DNA of 64,000 bases from Cyanobium sp. FGCU6. GTDB lineage: Bacteria > Cyanobacteriota > Cyanobacteriia > PCC-6307 > Cyanobiaceae. Location of the stretch: contig JANWUR010000002.1 of the NCBI GenBank assembly GCA_024958655.1, positions 62,001-126,000 of the forward strand, given 5' to 3'. Position 1 is the stretch's first letter. Every line of letters begins with the position of its first letter. Shown here piece by piece: positions 42,949 through 50,731 of the stretch. The notes under the pieces are model-generated. The model searched no databases and was not told the DNA's origin. It saw only the letters and a program-made list of their open reading frames with translations. The position numbers and the translations under genes were made by a program.

Positions 42949-43227
42949 TCAGGCCGTCTGGACGCCCTTCCAGAACGCCACCCGCCCCTTGATCTCGGCG
43001 GCGGCCGCCTTGGGTTCGGGGTAGAACCAGGCGGCGTTGGCGTTCACCTGATCGCCCACCACCACGTCGTAGTAGTGGGCCTCGCCCTTCCAGCCGCAGA
43101 CGCTGCGGTGGCTCGAGGGGCGGACGTGGGCGGGGTTGAGCGAGGCGGCGGGGAAATAGGCGTTGCCTTCCAGCTTGACGATGTCGTCGCTGCTGGCGAT
43201 CACGGCGCCGTTCCAGCGGGCTTCCAT
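42949..43227 (-). CDS. DUF427-domain protein
   Basis: 92 residues, entire DUF427 domain: ARWNGAVIASSDDIVKLEGNAYFP, the CGWKGEAHYYDVVV block and AAWFYPEPKAAAAEIKGRVAFW. The family is widespread in bacteria and of unknown function. Single gene, no partner evident. Confidence 0.88.
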   Translation of the reverse strand: MEARWNGAVIASSDDIVKLEGNAYFPAASLNPAHVRPSSHRSVCGWKGEAHYYDVVVGDQVNANAAWFYPEPKAAAAEIKGRVAFWKGVQTA

Positions 43228-43283
43228 GGCAGGGGGGCGAAGGGTGTCCTCATCCTGCTGCCTAGGCTCAGCCCACTGCCGGG

Positions 43284-43454
43284 ATGCCCGCCATGGATCA
43301 GCCCGCCACCGAACTCACGGCACCACGCTCGATCAAGACGGAGTGCGGCCGGGCGAAGTACGCCGAACTGGCGCAGCGCCGGGGCCCGCTGGCGCGGCTG
43401 CGGCTGGCCTGGTTCGTGGCGATCGCCAGCCTCAGGGACTGGCGGCTGCCATGA
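43284..43454 (+). CDS. Small basic hypothetical protein
   Basis: 56 residues from ATG 43284 (53 from ATG 43293). SIKTECGRAKYAELAQRRGPLARLRLAWFVAIASLRDW is an amphipathic, basic, mostly helical chain, ending in RLP. It diverges from the DUF427 gene. It looks like a genuine short protein, but I know no family. A GC hairpin follows directly. Confidence 0.45.
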   Translation: MPAMDQPATELTAPRSIKTECGRAKYAELAQRRGPLARLRLAWFVAIASLRDWRLP

Positions 43455-43458
43455 GAGA

Positions 43459-43478
43459 GGCCCCTTCGGAGTGGGGCC
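43459..43478. terminator. GC hairpin between convergent genes
   Basis: GGCCCC (43459-43464) pairs with GGGGCC (43473-43478), loop TTCGGAGT. It lies between the small basic protein gene and the convergent 3' end of the large phosphatase-like gene. No T-run. Confidence 0.4.
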
Positions 43479-43509
43479 GGCTGACATCCGCGCCGAGGGG
43501 CTCAGGTGT

Positions 43510-46500
43510 TCAGATCACCGGTGGCAGCTGCTGGATCAGATCGATCTGGCCGCCTTCCGCGAGGTAGCCGCTGCCGCCGATGTTGCCGTCGCGCAGGCTG
43601 TGAGCCTGAACGTTGGCCACGAAGAAGGAGCCGGCCGTGGCTCCATAGAGGTCGGAGACATCGATGATACCCGAAGATTCCCAGTTGCCGAAGTCGGCGG
43701 CGCTGGGATCACTCTGGCCGTAGGCCGTGGGCACCGCGTTGCGGGCGATCTGGGCCCAGCGTTCACTGACGGCCTGACCGGTGACGCTGTCGGTGGCGGT
43801 GGGGCTGAGCTTCCAGATCGAGGCCTCCTGGGCAGCGAAGTTGCTGGCGGCAATCGAGCGATCCTCCTGGACGTAGATGAAACCGTCCTCGCTCCAGGTG
43901 AGGTTGTCGGGAGAGCGGATGCCGCTGGCGGGCTGGGCGAGGCGATCGGCGTCGTAGATGACCTTCAACGCCGTGGTGTTGCTGGCTGCGATCCTGCCTG
44001 CGGCATCGAAGGCCCCTGCGAAATCCAGCGTGATCACGTTGCCGAACAGATCGGCACCACTGCCGCCGGTGGTGGCGAACACGGCCTGCTGACCGTTGGC
44101 CGGATTGACGTGGACATCTTCGAGGCGGATGAGCTGGAGCGCTCCCTTGGAGAACGCCAGATCCTTGAGCTGGGAACCGGAGAGGGCCGCCACCTCGGTG
44201 CCGGAGCCCAGCCGCTGCCAGCTGCCAGCCACGGCCGTACCGAGGGCCAGTTGGTTCAGATCGGCGGAATCGGCAACGCCGATGGTGCCCTCGCGGGTGC
44301 CGATGCTGCCGCCGCTCGGCACCCAGGTGTAAAGACTGCCCTGGGAAGCAGCCAGGCCATTGCGCTCGAGGAAGTTGGCGCCTGGGGCGCTGGACTTCTC
44401 GCCGGCCCACAGATAGATCGGGGCAGTGTTGTCGTCCATCAGCAGCACGGCCACGGTGTCGGGGCTGCCGGTATCGATCAGGGTGCCGTTCTCCCAGCCT
44501 GCGCGACCCAGACCAGGCAGGGACCAGAAGCCACCGGTGGCGGTATCCAGAGCCCACATGCGGCCGACGTTGGAGTTCTCCTCGCCGGTGAGATAGATCC
44601 CGTCGACGAAGCCACGACCATTGCCGAAGCTGTTGGCGCCGACGTAAGTGGATGAACAGAAGCGGCCGAAGCCTCCGCCCTCGACCTGGTTGATGTTGGT
44701 CACCAGAGCACCGTTGGCGTCATAGATCGCCGAGTAGGCGATGCCACCGGAGACAATCGACGACTGGTAGCCATTGCTGGCGTTGTCATCGGTGTCTTTG
44801 TCGACGATGAACTTGCTGATGCGGGCGCCGGTGAGCGCCACGCCGTTCACCAGATAGCCGTAGGCGGCCGTGGACCCCAGTTCGCTGTTCACCAGCAGGG
44901 TGTAGGTGCCGTCACCATTGTCGTAGGCACCCATGCCATCAAAGATGCCGGTGGGGGCATAGACGCTGTCACCGGGGTTCAGACCGTTGGTGAACTCACC
45001 ATTGGTGATCAGGCTGCTGATCGCAAGCTGCGGCCCGCCGGCCACATCGCTGAGCATGGTGCTTTTGAACGTCCCCGCTCCAGCCACCGGTGGTGCAGCG
45101 ATGAGGGCCTCCAGATCGAACACATTGAGGGTGTTCGACACCTCATTGGAGACCACAAGCTGCGGGCGGCGGGTGGGGCTCTGCCAGGCGTCCACGATGT
45201 GGAGACCTTCCGGTGAAACGCTGCCGGAGATCAGCGTGGAGGTGACGAACTGGCCGGCCTTCGGGTCAGTGATGTCGAACACCGCCAGCATGGAGTTCGT
45301 GGTGCGCTCCATGCTCACGATGGCGTAGCTGCGACCCTTGAGCTGGGCGACCACGACGCCTTCGGGTTCCACACCCTTGCTGTCGCTGCGGCCATCGGCG
45401 TAGACACCTGCCGCGAAGGCGATCGTCTGCAGCGTGTTGCCGCTGTCCCACAGCAGGGCGCCGGTGTCCCCATCGAAGACGCTGATGCTGCGGCTGCCGA
45501 AGGTGGTGGCGCGAGCGCCGGCGCCGACGCTGGCATCGTCGGTCAGTGTGCGGACGTTGGGATCAGGGCCATTGCCGGATTCATCCTTGTAACCGGTGTA
45601 GTCGCGGGCATCACCTTCGTTGGCCGTGACAAGGTAAGTCCTGCCGCCAACGCTGTACGCGGCGATGCCATCGGCCATGCGCAGGCCCTCAAAACTCTGA
45701 CCGAGCTTCGGCCTGAAACCACCATCCTTGTCGCTGAGATCAACAAGCTGTCCGGCAAAATCCAGAGCCCCCAGCGGGAAGATAGTCTCAATTCGATAGG
45801 TGAGCAGATTCACCTTGGCTACAGCATTGTTCTCCTGCAGCGTCACGTAGGCATGATTGCCTTGGATGGTCACGTACTCCGGCTCGATGTCGACGGACTG
45901 GCTCGGGGTGCGGCCATCGGGAACGCTGGGTCCGGAGAGGCGGATGCCATCAGGCAGAGGGATGTTGTCGAAACGCAGGTCGGTGTAGCTGAACCGCAGA
46001 TTGCCTCGGCCCTGGATGATGTCGATGATGCCGATGCTGCCAGCCGGATCCCTGCTGGGATCGGTGGCATAGCCGCTGGTCGGTTCCCCCTCATTGGCGA
46101 CCACCAGCTTGGTGCCCTGATTGTTGAAGGCGATCGAATCGGGCAGATGGCCCACCTGCACATCCCGAACCATGGTGAGGGAGCCATTGGTTCCCACCTG
46201 GTAGAAGCGCACCACACCCCTGCCGCCGTTGGTGGCGTAGTCGCTCGGGGAGAGCGCCACCGCAAGCAGGCCGCCGGTGCTTGCGACCGACTGGGAGACA
46301 TAGCCCGTCAGCGACAGGCGTTGCTGCAGGACTGGCCTGCCGGGATCGGTGATGTTGCTCACCTGCAGGGTGTCTCCACCGCCGCTCGACACCACGTACA
46401 ACGCCCCACCGATGCTGATGGTGGTGGAGATTTCGCTCTGAAACTGCTCGCTGGGCGGAGTGGTCGACACCTTCGACAGGTCGAGGCTGCCAAGCAGGGG

Positions 46501-46620
46501 AGCCGGCGGCGGCGGCGTGGGCCTTCCCAGGAAGGCGTTCACGGCCGCCGCTTTCGTGGGAATGACCGGCTGGGTCTTCGTCAGGACGAAGGGGGACCGG
46601 CCAGCCTTGGTGAAAGACAT
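43510..46620 (-). CDS. Two-domain choice-of-anchor I / phytase- or PhoX-like protein
   Basis: 1036 residues from ATG 46620. The N-terminal half (about 45-510) is a beta-propeller of the choice-of-anchor I type, with VANEGEPTSGYATDP, TANEGDARDYTGY and a SMERTTNSMLAVFDI segment. The C-terminal half (about 530-1036) resembles DUF839/PhoX- or esterase-like phytase propellers: NGDGTYTLLVNSELGST, YLTGEENSNVGRMWALD and SPDNLTWSEDGFIYVQEDRS. Such proteins in cyanobacteria are predicted calcium-dependent phosphatases. No ordinary signal peptide is visible at the N-terminus, although the domains suggest export. A candidate Pho box lies about 50-70 bases upstream of the start, which supports a phosphate-stress role. 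Confidence 0.7.
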   Translation of the reverse strand: MSFTKAGRSPFVLTKTQPVIPTKAAAVNAFLGRPTPPPPAPLLGSLDLSKVSTTPPSEQFQSEISTTISIGGALYVVSSGGGDTLQVSNITDPGRPVLQQRLSLTGYVSQSVASTGGLLAVALSPSDYATNGGRGVVRFYQVGTNGSLTMVRDVQVGHLPDSIAFNNQGTKLVVANEGEPTSGYATDPSRDPAGSIGIIDIIQGRGNLRFSYTDLRFDNIPLPDGIRLSGPSVPDGRTPSQSVDIEPEYVTIQGNHAYVTLQENNAVAKVNLLTYRIETIFPLGALDFAGQLVDLSDKDGGFRPKLGQSFEGLRMADGIAAYSVGGRTYLVTANEGDARDYTGYKDESGNGPDPNVRTLTDDASVGAGARATTFGSRSISVFDGDTGALLWDSGNTLQTIAFAAGVYADGRSDSKGVEPEGVVVAQLKGRSYAIVSMERTTNSMLAVFDITDPKAGQFVTSTLISGSVSPEGLHIVDAWQSPTRRPQLVVSNEVSNTLNVFDLEALIAAPPVAGAGTFKSTMLSDVAGGPQLAISSLITNGEFTNGLNPGDSVYAPTGIFDGMGAYDNGDGTYTLLVNSELGSTAAYGYLVNGVALTGARISKFIVDKDTDDNASNGYQSSIVSGGIAYSAIYDANGALVTNINQVEGGGFGRFCSSTYVGANSFGNGRGFVDGIYLTGEENSNVGRMWALDTATGGFWSLPGLGRAGWENGTLIDTGSPDTVAVLLMDDNTAPIYLWAGEKSSAPGANFLERNGLAASQGSLYTWVPSGGSIGTREGTIGVADSADLNQLALGTAVAGSWQRLGSGTEVAALSGSQLKDLAFSKGALQLIRLEDVHVNPANGQQAVFATTGGSGADLFGNVITLDFAGAFDAAGRIAASNTTALKVIYDADRLAQPASGIRSPDNLTWSEDGFIYVQEDRSIAASNFAAQEASIWKLSPTATDSVTGQAVSERWAQIARNAVPTAYGQSDPSAADFGNWESSGIIDVSDLYGATAGSFFVANVQAHSLRDGNIGGSGYLAEGGQIDLIQQLPPVI

Positions 46621-46668
46621 GCACAACGTCAGGAGCTGGGGTCAACCTGCTGAAGCGCCCGCCCCGCA

Positions 46669-46690
46669 GCGTTAAGCCTGACTTAAGGCT
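46669..46690 (-). promoter_or_regulatory. Candidate Pho box upstream of the phosphatase-like gene
   Basis: Read on the minus strand it contains CTTAAGTCAGGCTTAACGC, two CTTAA half-sites with 11-base periodicity, matching the direct-repeat cyanobacterial Pho box pattern (CTTAACCT-N3-CTTAACCT). It lies about 50-70 bases before the ATG. No good -10 element follows, so the evidence is the repeat and the gene's predicted role. Confidence 0.55.
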
Positions 46691-46743
46691 TGAGGGTGCA
46701 GACCCCGCCAGGTGGCCCCCATCACCTCACGCGGCCGCGCCCG

Positions 46744-47367
46744 CTACCCCTCGTCGGTCGGATCGACGGACGGAAGCGCCCGCCGGGCCGCCCTGCCCGC
46801 CACCCACACACTCGCCACGGTGGCCAGAACCCCCACGATCCGCAGCGCCCAGGTGCCGGCATCGGCCTTACCCGAAAGCACCTCACCGAAGCGGGCCACA
46901 TCACCCGCCAGGGCACCCAGGCCCACGAACAGGATCGTGCCGGGCAGGATGCCGATCAGACCGAGGGTGTAGTCGCGCAGGCTCACCTCGCTCAGCCCGT
47001 AGGCCAGGTTGAGCAGCGAGAAGGGGAAGGCGGGCGAGAGGCGGGTGAGCAGCACCAGCTTCAGGCCCTCGCGGCTCACCGCCTGCTCCACCGCCAGCAG
47101 CTTCGGCACCGCCGCCAGGCGCCGGCGGGCCCAGTCGCGCAGCACGTGGCGGCCGAGCAGGAAGGCGGCCACGGCCCCGAGATAAGCCCCGAGGAACACC
47201 AGCACGCTGCCCATCACCGTTCCATACAGGGCGCCAGCGAGCATCGAGGCCCACACCCCCGGCAACAGCAGGGTGACCCAGAGGGCATAGAGGGGCACGA
47301 AAGCCGCAGCCCCCAGGGGACTGCGCAGGGCCGGCAGCCACGACGACAGCAGGTGCGAAGCGTCCAT
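46744..47367 (-). CDS. TVP38/TMEM64 (VTT-domain) membrane protein
   Basis: 207 residues from ATG 47367; the frame continues upstream inside glnT but is not family-like. Five or so hydrophobic segments, and the VTT pattern GALYGTVMGSVLVFLGAYLGAVAAFLLGRHVLR followed by SREGLKLVLLTRLSPAFPFSLLNLAYGLSEVSLRDY, are visible. DedA-superfamily proteins of this type are thought to be lipid scramblases or transporters. It follows glnT by 28 bases, as the last gene of a four-gene leftward operon. Confidence 0.85.
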   Translation of the reverse strand: MDASHLLSSWLPALRSPLGAAAFVPLYALWVTLLLPGVWASMLAGALYGTVMGSVLVFLGAYLGAVAAFLLGRHVLRDWARRRLAAVPKLLAVEQAVSREGLKLVLLTRLSPAFPFSLLNLAYGLSEVSLRDYTLGLIGILPGTILFVGLGALAGDVARFGEVLSGKADAGTWALRIVGVLATVASVWVAGRAARRALPSVDPTDEG

Positions 47368-47395
47368 CGCCGATCCGTCCCTCGTCGCGGCCGCC

Positions 47396-48679
47396 TCAGC
47401 GCACCGTAGGCGGCTCAGGCGCCACGCGGCCGAGCCGGTGGCGGGTGGCGAGGGCCCGGTAGGCGGCGCAGAATTCCGGGCCCAGCGCTTCGCTGAGCAC
47501 GGTGTCGGCCTCGAACGCGGCCAGGGACTCGGCGAGGCTCGTGGGCAGGCGCTGCGCCTCCGCCTCCGAGGGCGGATGGGTGTAGGCGTTGGTGTCGAGA
47601 CGGCGGCCGGGATCGAGCTGGCGCTCGATGCCATCGAGGCCCGCCGCCAGCACGGCGGCCTGCAGCAGGTAGGGGCTGGCGGCGCCATCGCCGAGGCGCA
47701 GTTCGATCCGGCCGGCATCGGGGATGCGGATCATGTGGGTGCGGTTGTTGCCGCCGTAGGTGATCCAGGCCGGCGACCAGGAGGCACCGGAGGTGCAGGT
47801 GGCCCGGCCCAGCCGCCGGTAGCTCGCCTCCACCGGGTTGGTGAGGGCACACAGGGCAGGGGCATGGGCCAGCAGACCGGCCAGGAACCGATAACCGAGC
47901 GCGGAGAGTCCGAGCTCGCCGGCGGGATCGGCGAACAGGTTGCAGCCGTCGCCGCTCCAGAGAGAGATGTGAAGGTGGGCGCCGTTGCCGGTGAGGTCAT
48001 CGAAGGGCTTGGGCTCGAAGCTGGCCCGCAGGCCTTGGCGCTCCGCCAGGGTGGCCACCATCACCCTGAAGAAGGCATGCCGGTCGGCGGTGGTCAGGGC
48101 GTGATCGAAGGTCCAGTTGATCTCGAACTGGCCGTTGGCGTCCTCGTGGTCGGCCTGGTAGGGCCCCCAGCCGAGGGACTCCATCGCCGCCAGCAGCTCG
48201 GCGATCAGCGGGTAGCGGCGCATCAGCGCCCGCTGGTCGTAGCAGGGTTTCTCGCAGGTGTCGCGGCTGTCGGCGATCGCCTCGGCGTGGGGATCGAGCA
48301 GGAAGAACTCGGCCTCCACCCCCGTGCGCAGGTGCAGCCCCTTCGCCGCCGCCCGCTGCAGCTGGCGCTGCAGCACCAGGCGCGGCGACTGCTCCAGCGC
48401 CGCGCCGCCCACCGCCAGATCGGTGGCCACCCAGGCCACCTCCGGCAGCCAGGGCAGCTGCGTGAGGCTGGCGGGATCGGGGCGGGCCAGCACGTCGGCG
48501 TCGGCCGGGGTCATCTCCAGCCAGGCGGCGAAACCGGCGAAGCCGGCGCCCTCCAGCGCCAGAGCGGCCGCTGCGGAGGCCGGCACCAGCTTGGCCCGCT
48601 GCACCCCGAACAGGTCGCTGAAGGAGAAGAGGAAATGGCGAACCCCGTGGTGGGCGGCGTAGGCGGCGAGGTCGGTCAT
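47396..48679 (-). CDS. glnT: Type III glutamate-ammonia ligase (GlnT family)
   Basis: 427 residues from ATG 48679. Glutamine synthetase fold with SFSDLFGVQRAKLVP at the N-terminus, EAEFFLLDP, the ADHEDANGQFEINW block, NGAHLHISLW and the C-terminal GRIELRLGDGAASPYL metal-site region. The group includes GlnT/gamma-glutamylmethylamide synthetase-like enzymes, so the amine substrate may not be ammonia. It overlaps the MetX-like gene by four bases. It differs from the usual cyanobacterial GlnA (about 470 residues) and GlnN (about 720), so it is an accessory enzyme. Confidence 0.85.
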   Translation of the reverse strand: MTDLAAYAAHHGVRHFLFSFSDLFGVQRAKLVPASAAAALALEGAGFAGFAAWLEMTPADADVLARPDPASLTQLPWLPEVAWVATDLAVGGAALEQSPRLVLQRQLQRAAAKGLHLRTGVEAEFFLLDPHAEAIADSRDTCEKPCYDQRALMRRYPLIAELLAAMESLGWGPYQADHEDANGQFEINWTFDHALTTADRHAFFRVMVATLAERQGLRASFEPKPFDDLTGNGAHLHISLWSGDGCNLFADPAGELGLSALGYRFLAGLLAHAPALCALTNPVEASYRRLGRATCTSGASWSPAWITYGGNNRTHMIRIPDAGRIELRLGDGAASPYLLQAAVLAAGLDGIERQLDPGRRLDTNAYTHPPSEAEAQRLPTSLAESLAAFEADTVLSEALGPEFCAAYRALATRHRLGRVAPEPPTVR

Positions 48680-49692
48680 GGCGCAGGGAGGAGGGAGTCG
48701 ACGGCACGGCGGATCAGGGCCTGCTCGCGGGGGTGGTCGCGGGGGTTGCCGGCGCGGTGGCCGAGGGGCGAGTTGAGCGTGAGGAAGCGGGCCCCGGGGA
48801 TCAGGGCCGCTTCGGCGCGGCAGTCGTCGGGGGTGAAGTAGAGGTCGTGGGAACCGGCGATCACACAGGTGGCGGCCCGGATGCGCCCGAGGGCGGCGGC
48901 CAGGTCGTCGCCGCAGCCGGCCGCCGCCGCCACATCGCTGGCGAGCCAGGTGTCGAGCATCGCCAGCAGATCGTGGGGATCGTGGCGCCGGTAGGCCGGC
49001 AGCCAGGCCTGCTCCACGTAGGCGTCGACCGTGGCGTAGCCCAGCCGTCGGTGCTCCCCCGCCGCGTAGAAGGGCTGGCTGGCGGCCCAGCTGGCATAGA
49101 TCAGCGCGAAGGTGCGCAGCCCCTGCTCCGGCGTTGCGCTGAACCGCACGCCGTTCCAGGCCGGATCGGCGGTGAGCGCCTGGCGCAGGCTGAGCAGGAA
49201 CAGGCGGTTGTGGGGGGTGGTGCGGGCGGTGCCGCAGAGGCAGCAGAGGCGGCGACTGCGCTCCGGCTCCAGCACGCCCCAGTGGTAGGCCTGCTGCGCC
49301 CCCATCGACCAGCCGTAGATCAGCGCCGGCGCCTCCACGCCGAACACCTCTTCCAGCAGGCGGCGCTGGGCGCGCACGTTGTCGGCGTGGCGGATCAGCC
49401 AGCCCTGCTCGGCGGTGCCGATCGCAGCGTTGCTGGGACTGCTGGAGCGACCGTTGCCGAACTGGCTCACCAGCACGATGCACCAGCGGGCGGGATCGAG
49501 CACCGGACCCACCACCCACTCCAGCTCCTCCAGCCAGGCGCCGTAGGAGCTCGGATGGAGCACCAGGTTGGAGCGGTCCGGGGCCAGCGCGCCGAACACC
49601 CGGTAGCTGAGGTGGGCCTCCTCGAGCTCGCGGCCGTTATCGAAGCGGAAGCGGCCGAGGCGGAAGATCTGCTCGCCGGGAGAAGAGGGCAC
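48676..49692 (-). CDS. MetX-like alpha/beta hydrolase
   Basis: 338 residues from GTG 49692, chosen because the family starts near GEQIFRLGRFRFDNGREL; the frame is open further upstream. The nucleophile elbow GWSMGAQQAYHW (Ser about residue 140), an acid in GSHDLYF and the catalytic histidine in SPLGHRAGNP form a catalytic triad. The general family is homoserine O-acetyltransferase/MetX, but sequence alone does not show that substrate. Its stop overlaps the start of glnT (ATGA), so the two are coupled; perhaps an acyl or aminoacyl amide pathway. Confidence 0.8.
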   Translation of the reverse strand: MPSSPGEQIFRLGRFRFDNGRELEEAHLSYRVFGALAPDRSNLVLHPSSYGAWLEELEWVVGPVLDPARWCIVLVSQFGNGRSSSPSNAAIGTAEQGWLIRHADNVRAQRRLLEEVFGVEAPALIYGWSMGAQQAYHWGVLEPERSRRLCCLCGTARTTPHNRLFLLSLRQALTADPAWNGVRFSATPEQGLRTFALIYASWAASQPFYAAGEHRRLGYATVDAYVEQAWLPAYRRHDPHDLLAMLDTWLASDVAAAAGCGDDLAAALGRIRAATCVIAGSHDLYFTPDDCRAEAALIPGARFLTLNSPLGHRAGNPRDHPREQALIRRAVDSLLPAP

Positions 49693-49705
49693 GGGCGGAC
49701 GGAGC

Positions 49706-50650
49706 TCAACCGGCCTGGGGCAGGGCGAGGGCGGCGAGGTCGCGCCGGAACGTGCGGTGCACCGCCCAGTAGCCCGCGCCGATGTGCGCGAGATGGGGCG
49801 CCAGCAGGGCATGGGCCTCGGGAGCCGCGTGGAAGGGCAGCGAGGGGTAGAGGTGGTGTTCGGCGTGGAACGGCATGTTCCACATCAGCCGGCGCAAGGG
49901 CGCCAGGGTGAGGGTGGTGCGGGTGTTGCGCAGGCCGTCGGGCTCGAAGGGGCAGCCGCCGTGCTCCGCCATCAGCACGAAGCGCAGCAGCGGCTGGCCG
50001 AGGGCCAGGGGCAGCAGCCAGAAGCGCAGCAGGGCATCGGAGCCGAAGGCGATCGAGGCCACGGCCAGCACGGCGTAGAGCCCCACCTGCAGGCGGATCG
50101 AGCGCACCACCTTCGGCGCCACGGCCTCAGGGACGTAAGGGCAGCCCTCGAAGGCGCCCGCCAGGCCGCGGGCATGGCCGCGGATCTTGCCGACCCACCA
50201 GGGGATGCCGCTCAGCTCCAGCAGGTAGCTGGCCAGGTTGTGGGGGGGCGCCTCCTCCAGTTCGGGATCGAGCCCGATCTGGTGGGTGTAGCGGTGGTGC
50301 CACTGGTGGTAGCGGCGGTAGAAGTCGGCGTTGTAGAAGCTGAGGGCACCGGCGACCCAGGCCACCGCGTCGTTGAGCCGGCGGCTCTGGAAGGCGGTGC
50401 GATGGCCGCACTCGTGCATGGCGCAGAAGCCGAAGGCGAGGCCGGCACCGAGCAGGACCAGGCCCAGGAGCCGCAGGGACAGGGGCAGCACCTCGGAACC
50501 CCACACCAGGCCGCCCACCAGCAGCACCGCCAGGTGGAAGGCGAGCTGGCGGAGCCCGGGGCCGTCGCGGCGCTCGTTGAGGCGCTCAAGCTCGGCCGCG
50601 GAGATCAGATCCCGGGTGGCGGGAGAGGGCGGCGGCGCCGTCGCGGTCAA
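49706..50650 (-). CDS. Membrane fatty acid desaturase/hydroxylase-type protein
   Basis: 314 residues from a TTG start. Histidine boxes are HECGH, HQWHH and HAEHH, with hydrophobic stretches around 35-75 and 190-225. It is a different branch from the DesC pair at 29-31 kb. Substrate may be a fatty acid or another lipid. First gene of the operon with the MetX-like hydrolase, GlnT and the VTT protein. No strong ribosome-binding site is seen, so the start is uncertain. Confidence 0.8.
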   Translation of the reverse strand: MTATAPPPSPATRDLISAAELERLNERRDGPGLRQLAFHLAVLLVGGLVWGSEVLPLSLRLLGLVLLGAGLAFGFCAMHECGHRTAFQSRRLNDAVAWVAGALSFYNADFYRRYHQWHHRYTHQIGLDPELEEAPPHNLASYLLELSGIPWWVGKIRGHARGLAGAFEGCPYVPEAVAPKVVRSIRLQVGLYAVLAVASIAFGSDALLRFWLLPLALGQPLLRFVLMAEHGGCPFEPDGLRNTRTTLTLAPLRRLMWNMPFHAEHHLYPSLPFHAAPEAHALLAPHLAHIGAGYWAVHRTFRRDLAALALPQAG

Positions 50651-50731
50651 GGCAGCAGTCAGGTGAAAAATTAATTCTCAGCCAGCGCCGCGGCCCCCAT
50701 GGTCCACAGCGGACGTTCCGATCGCGATCGA

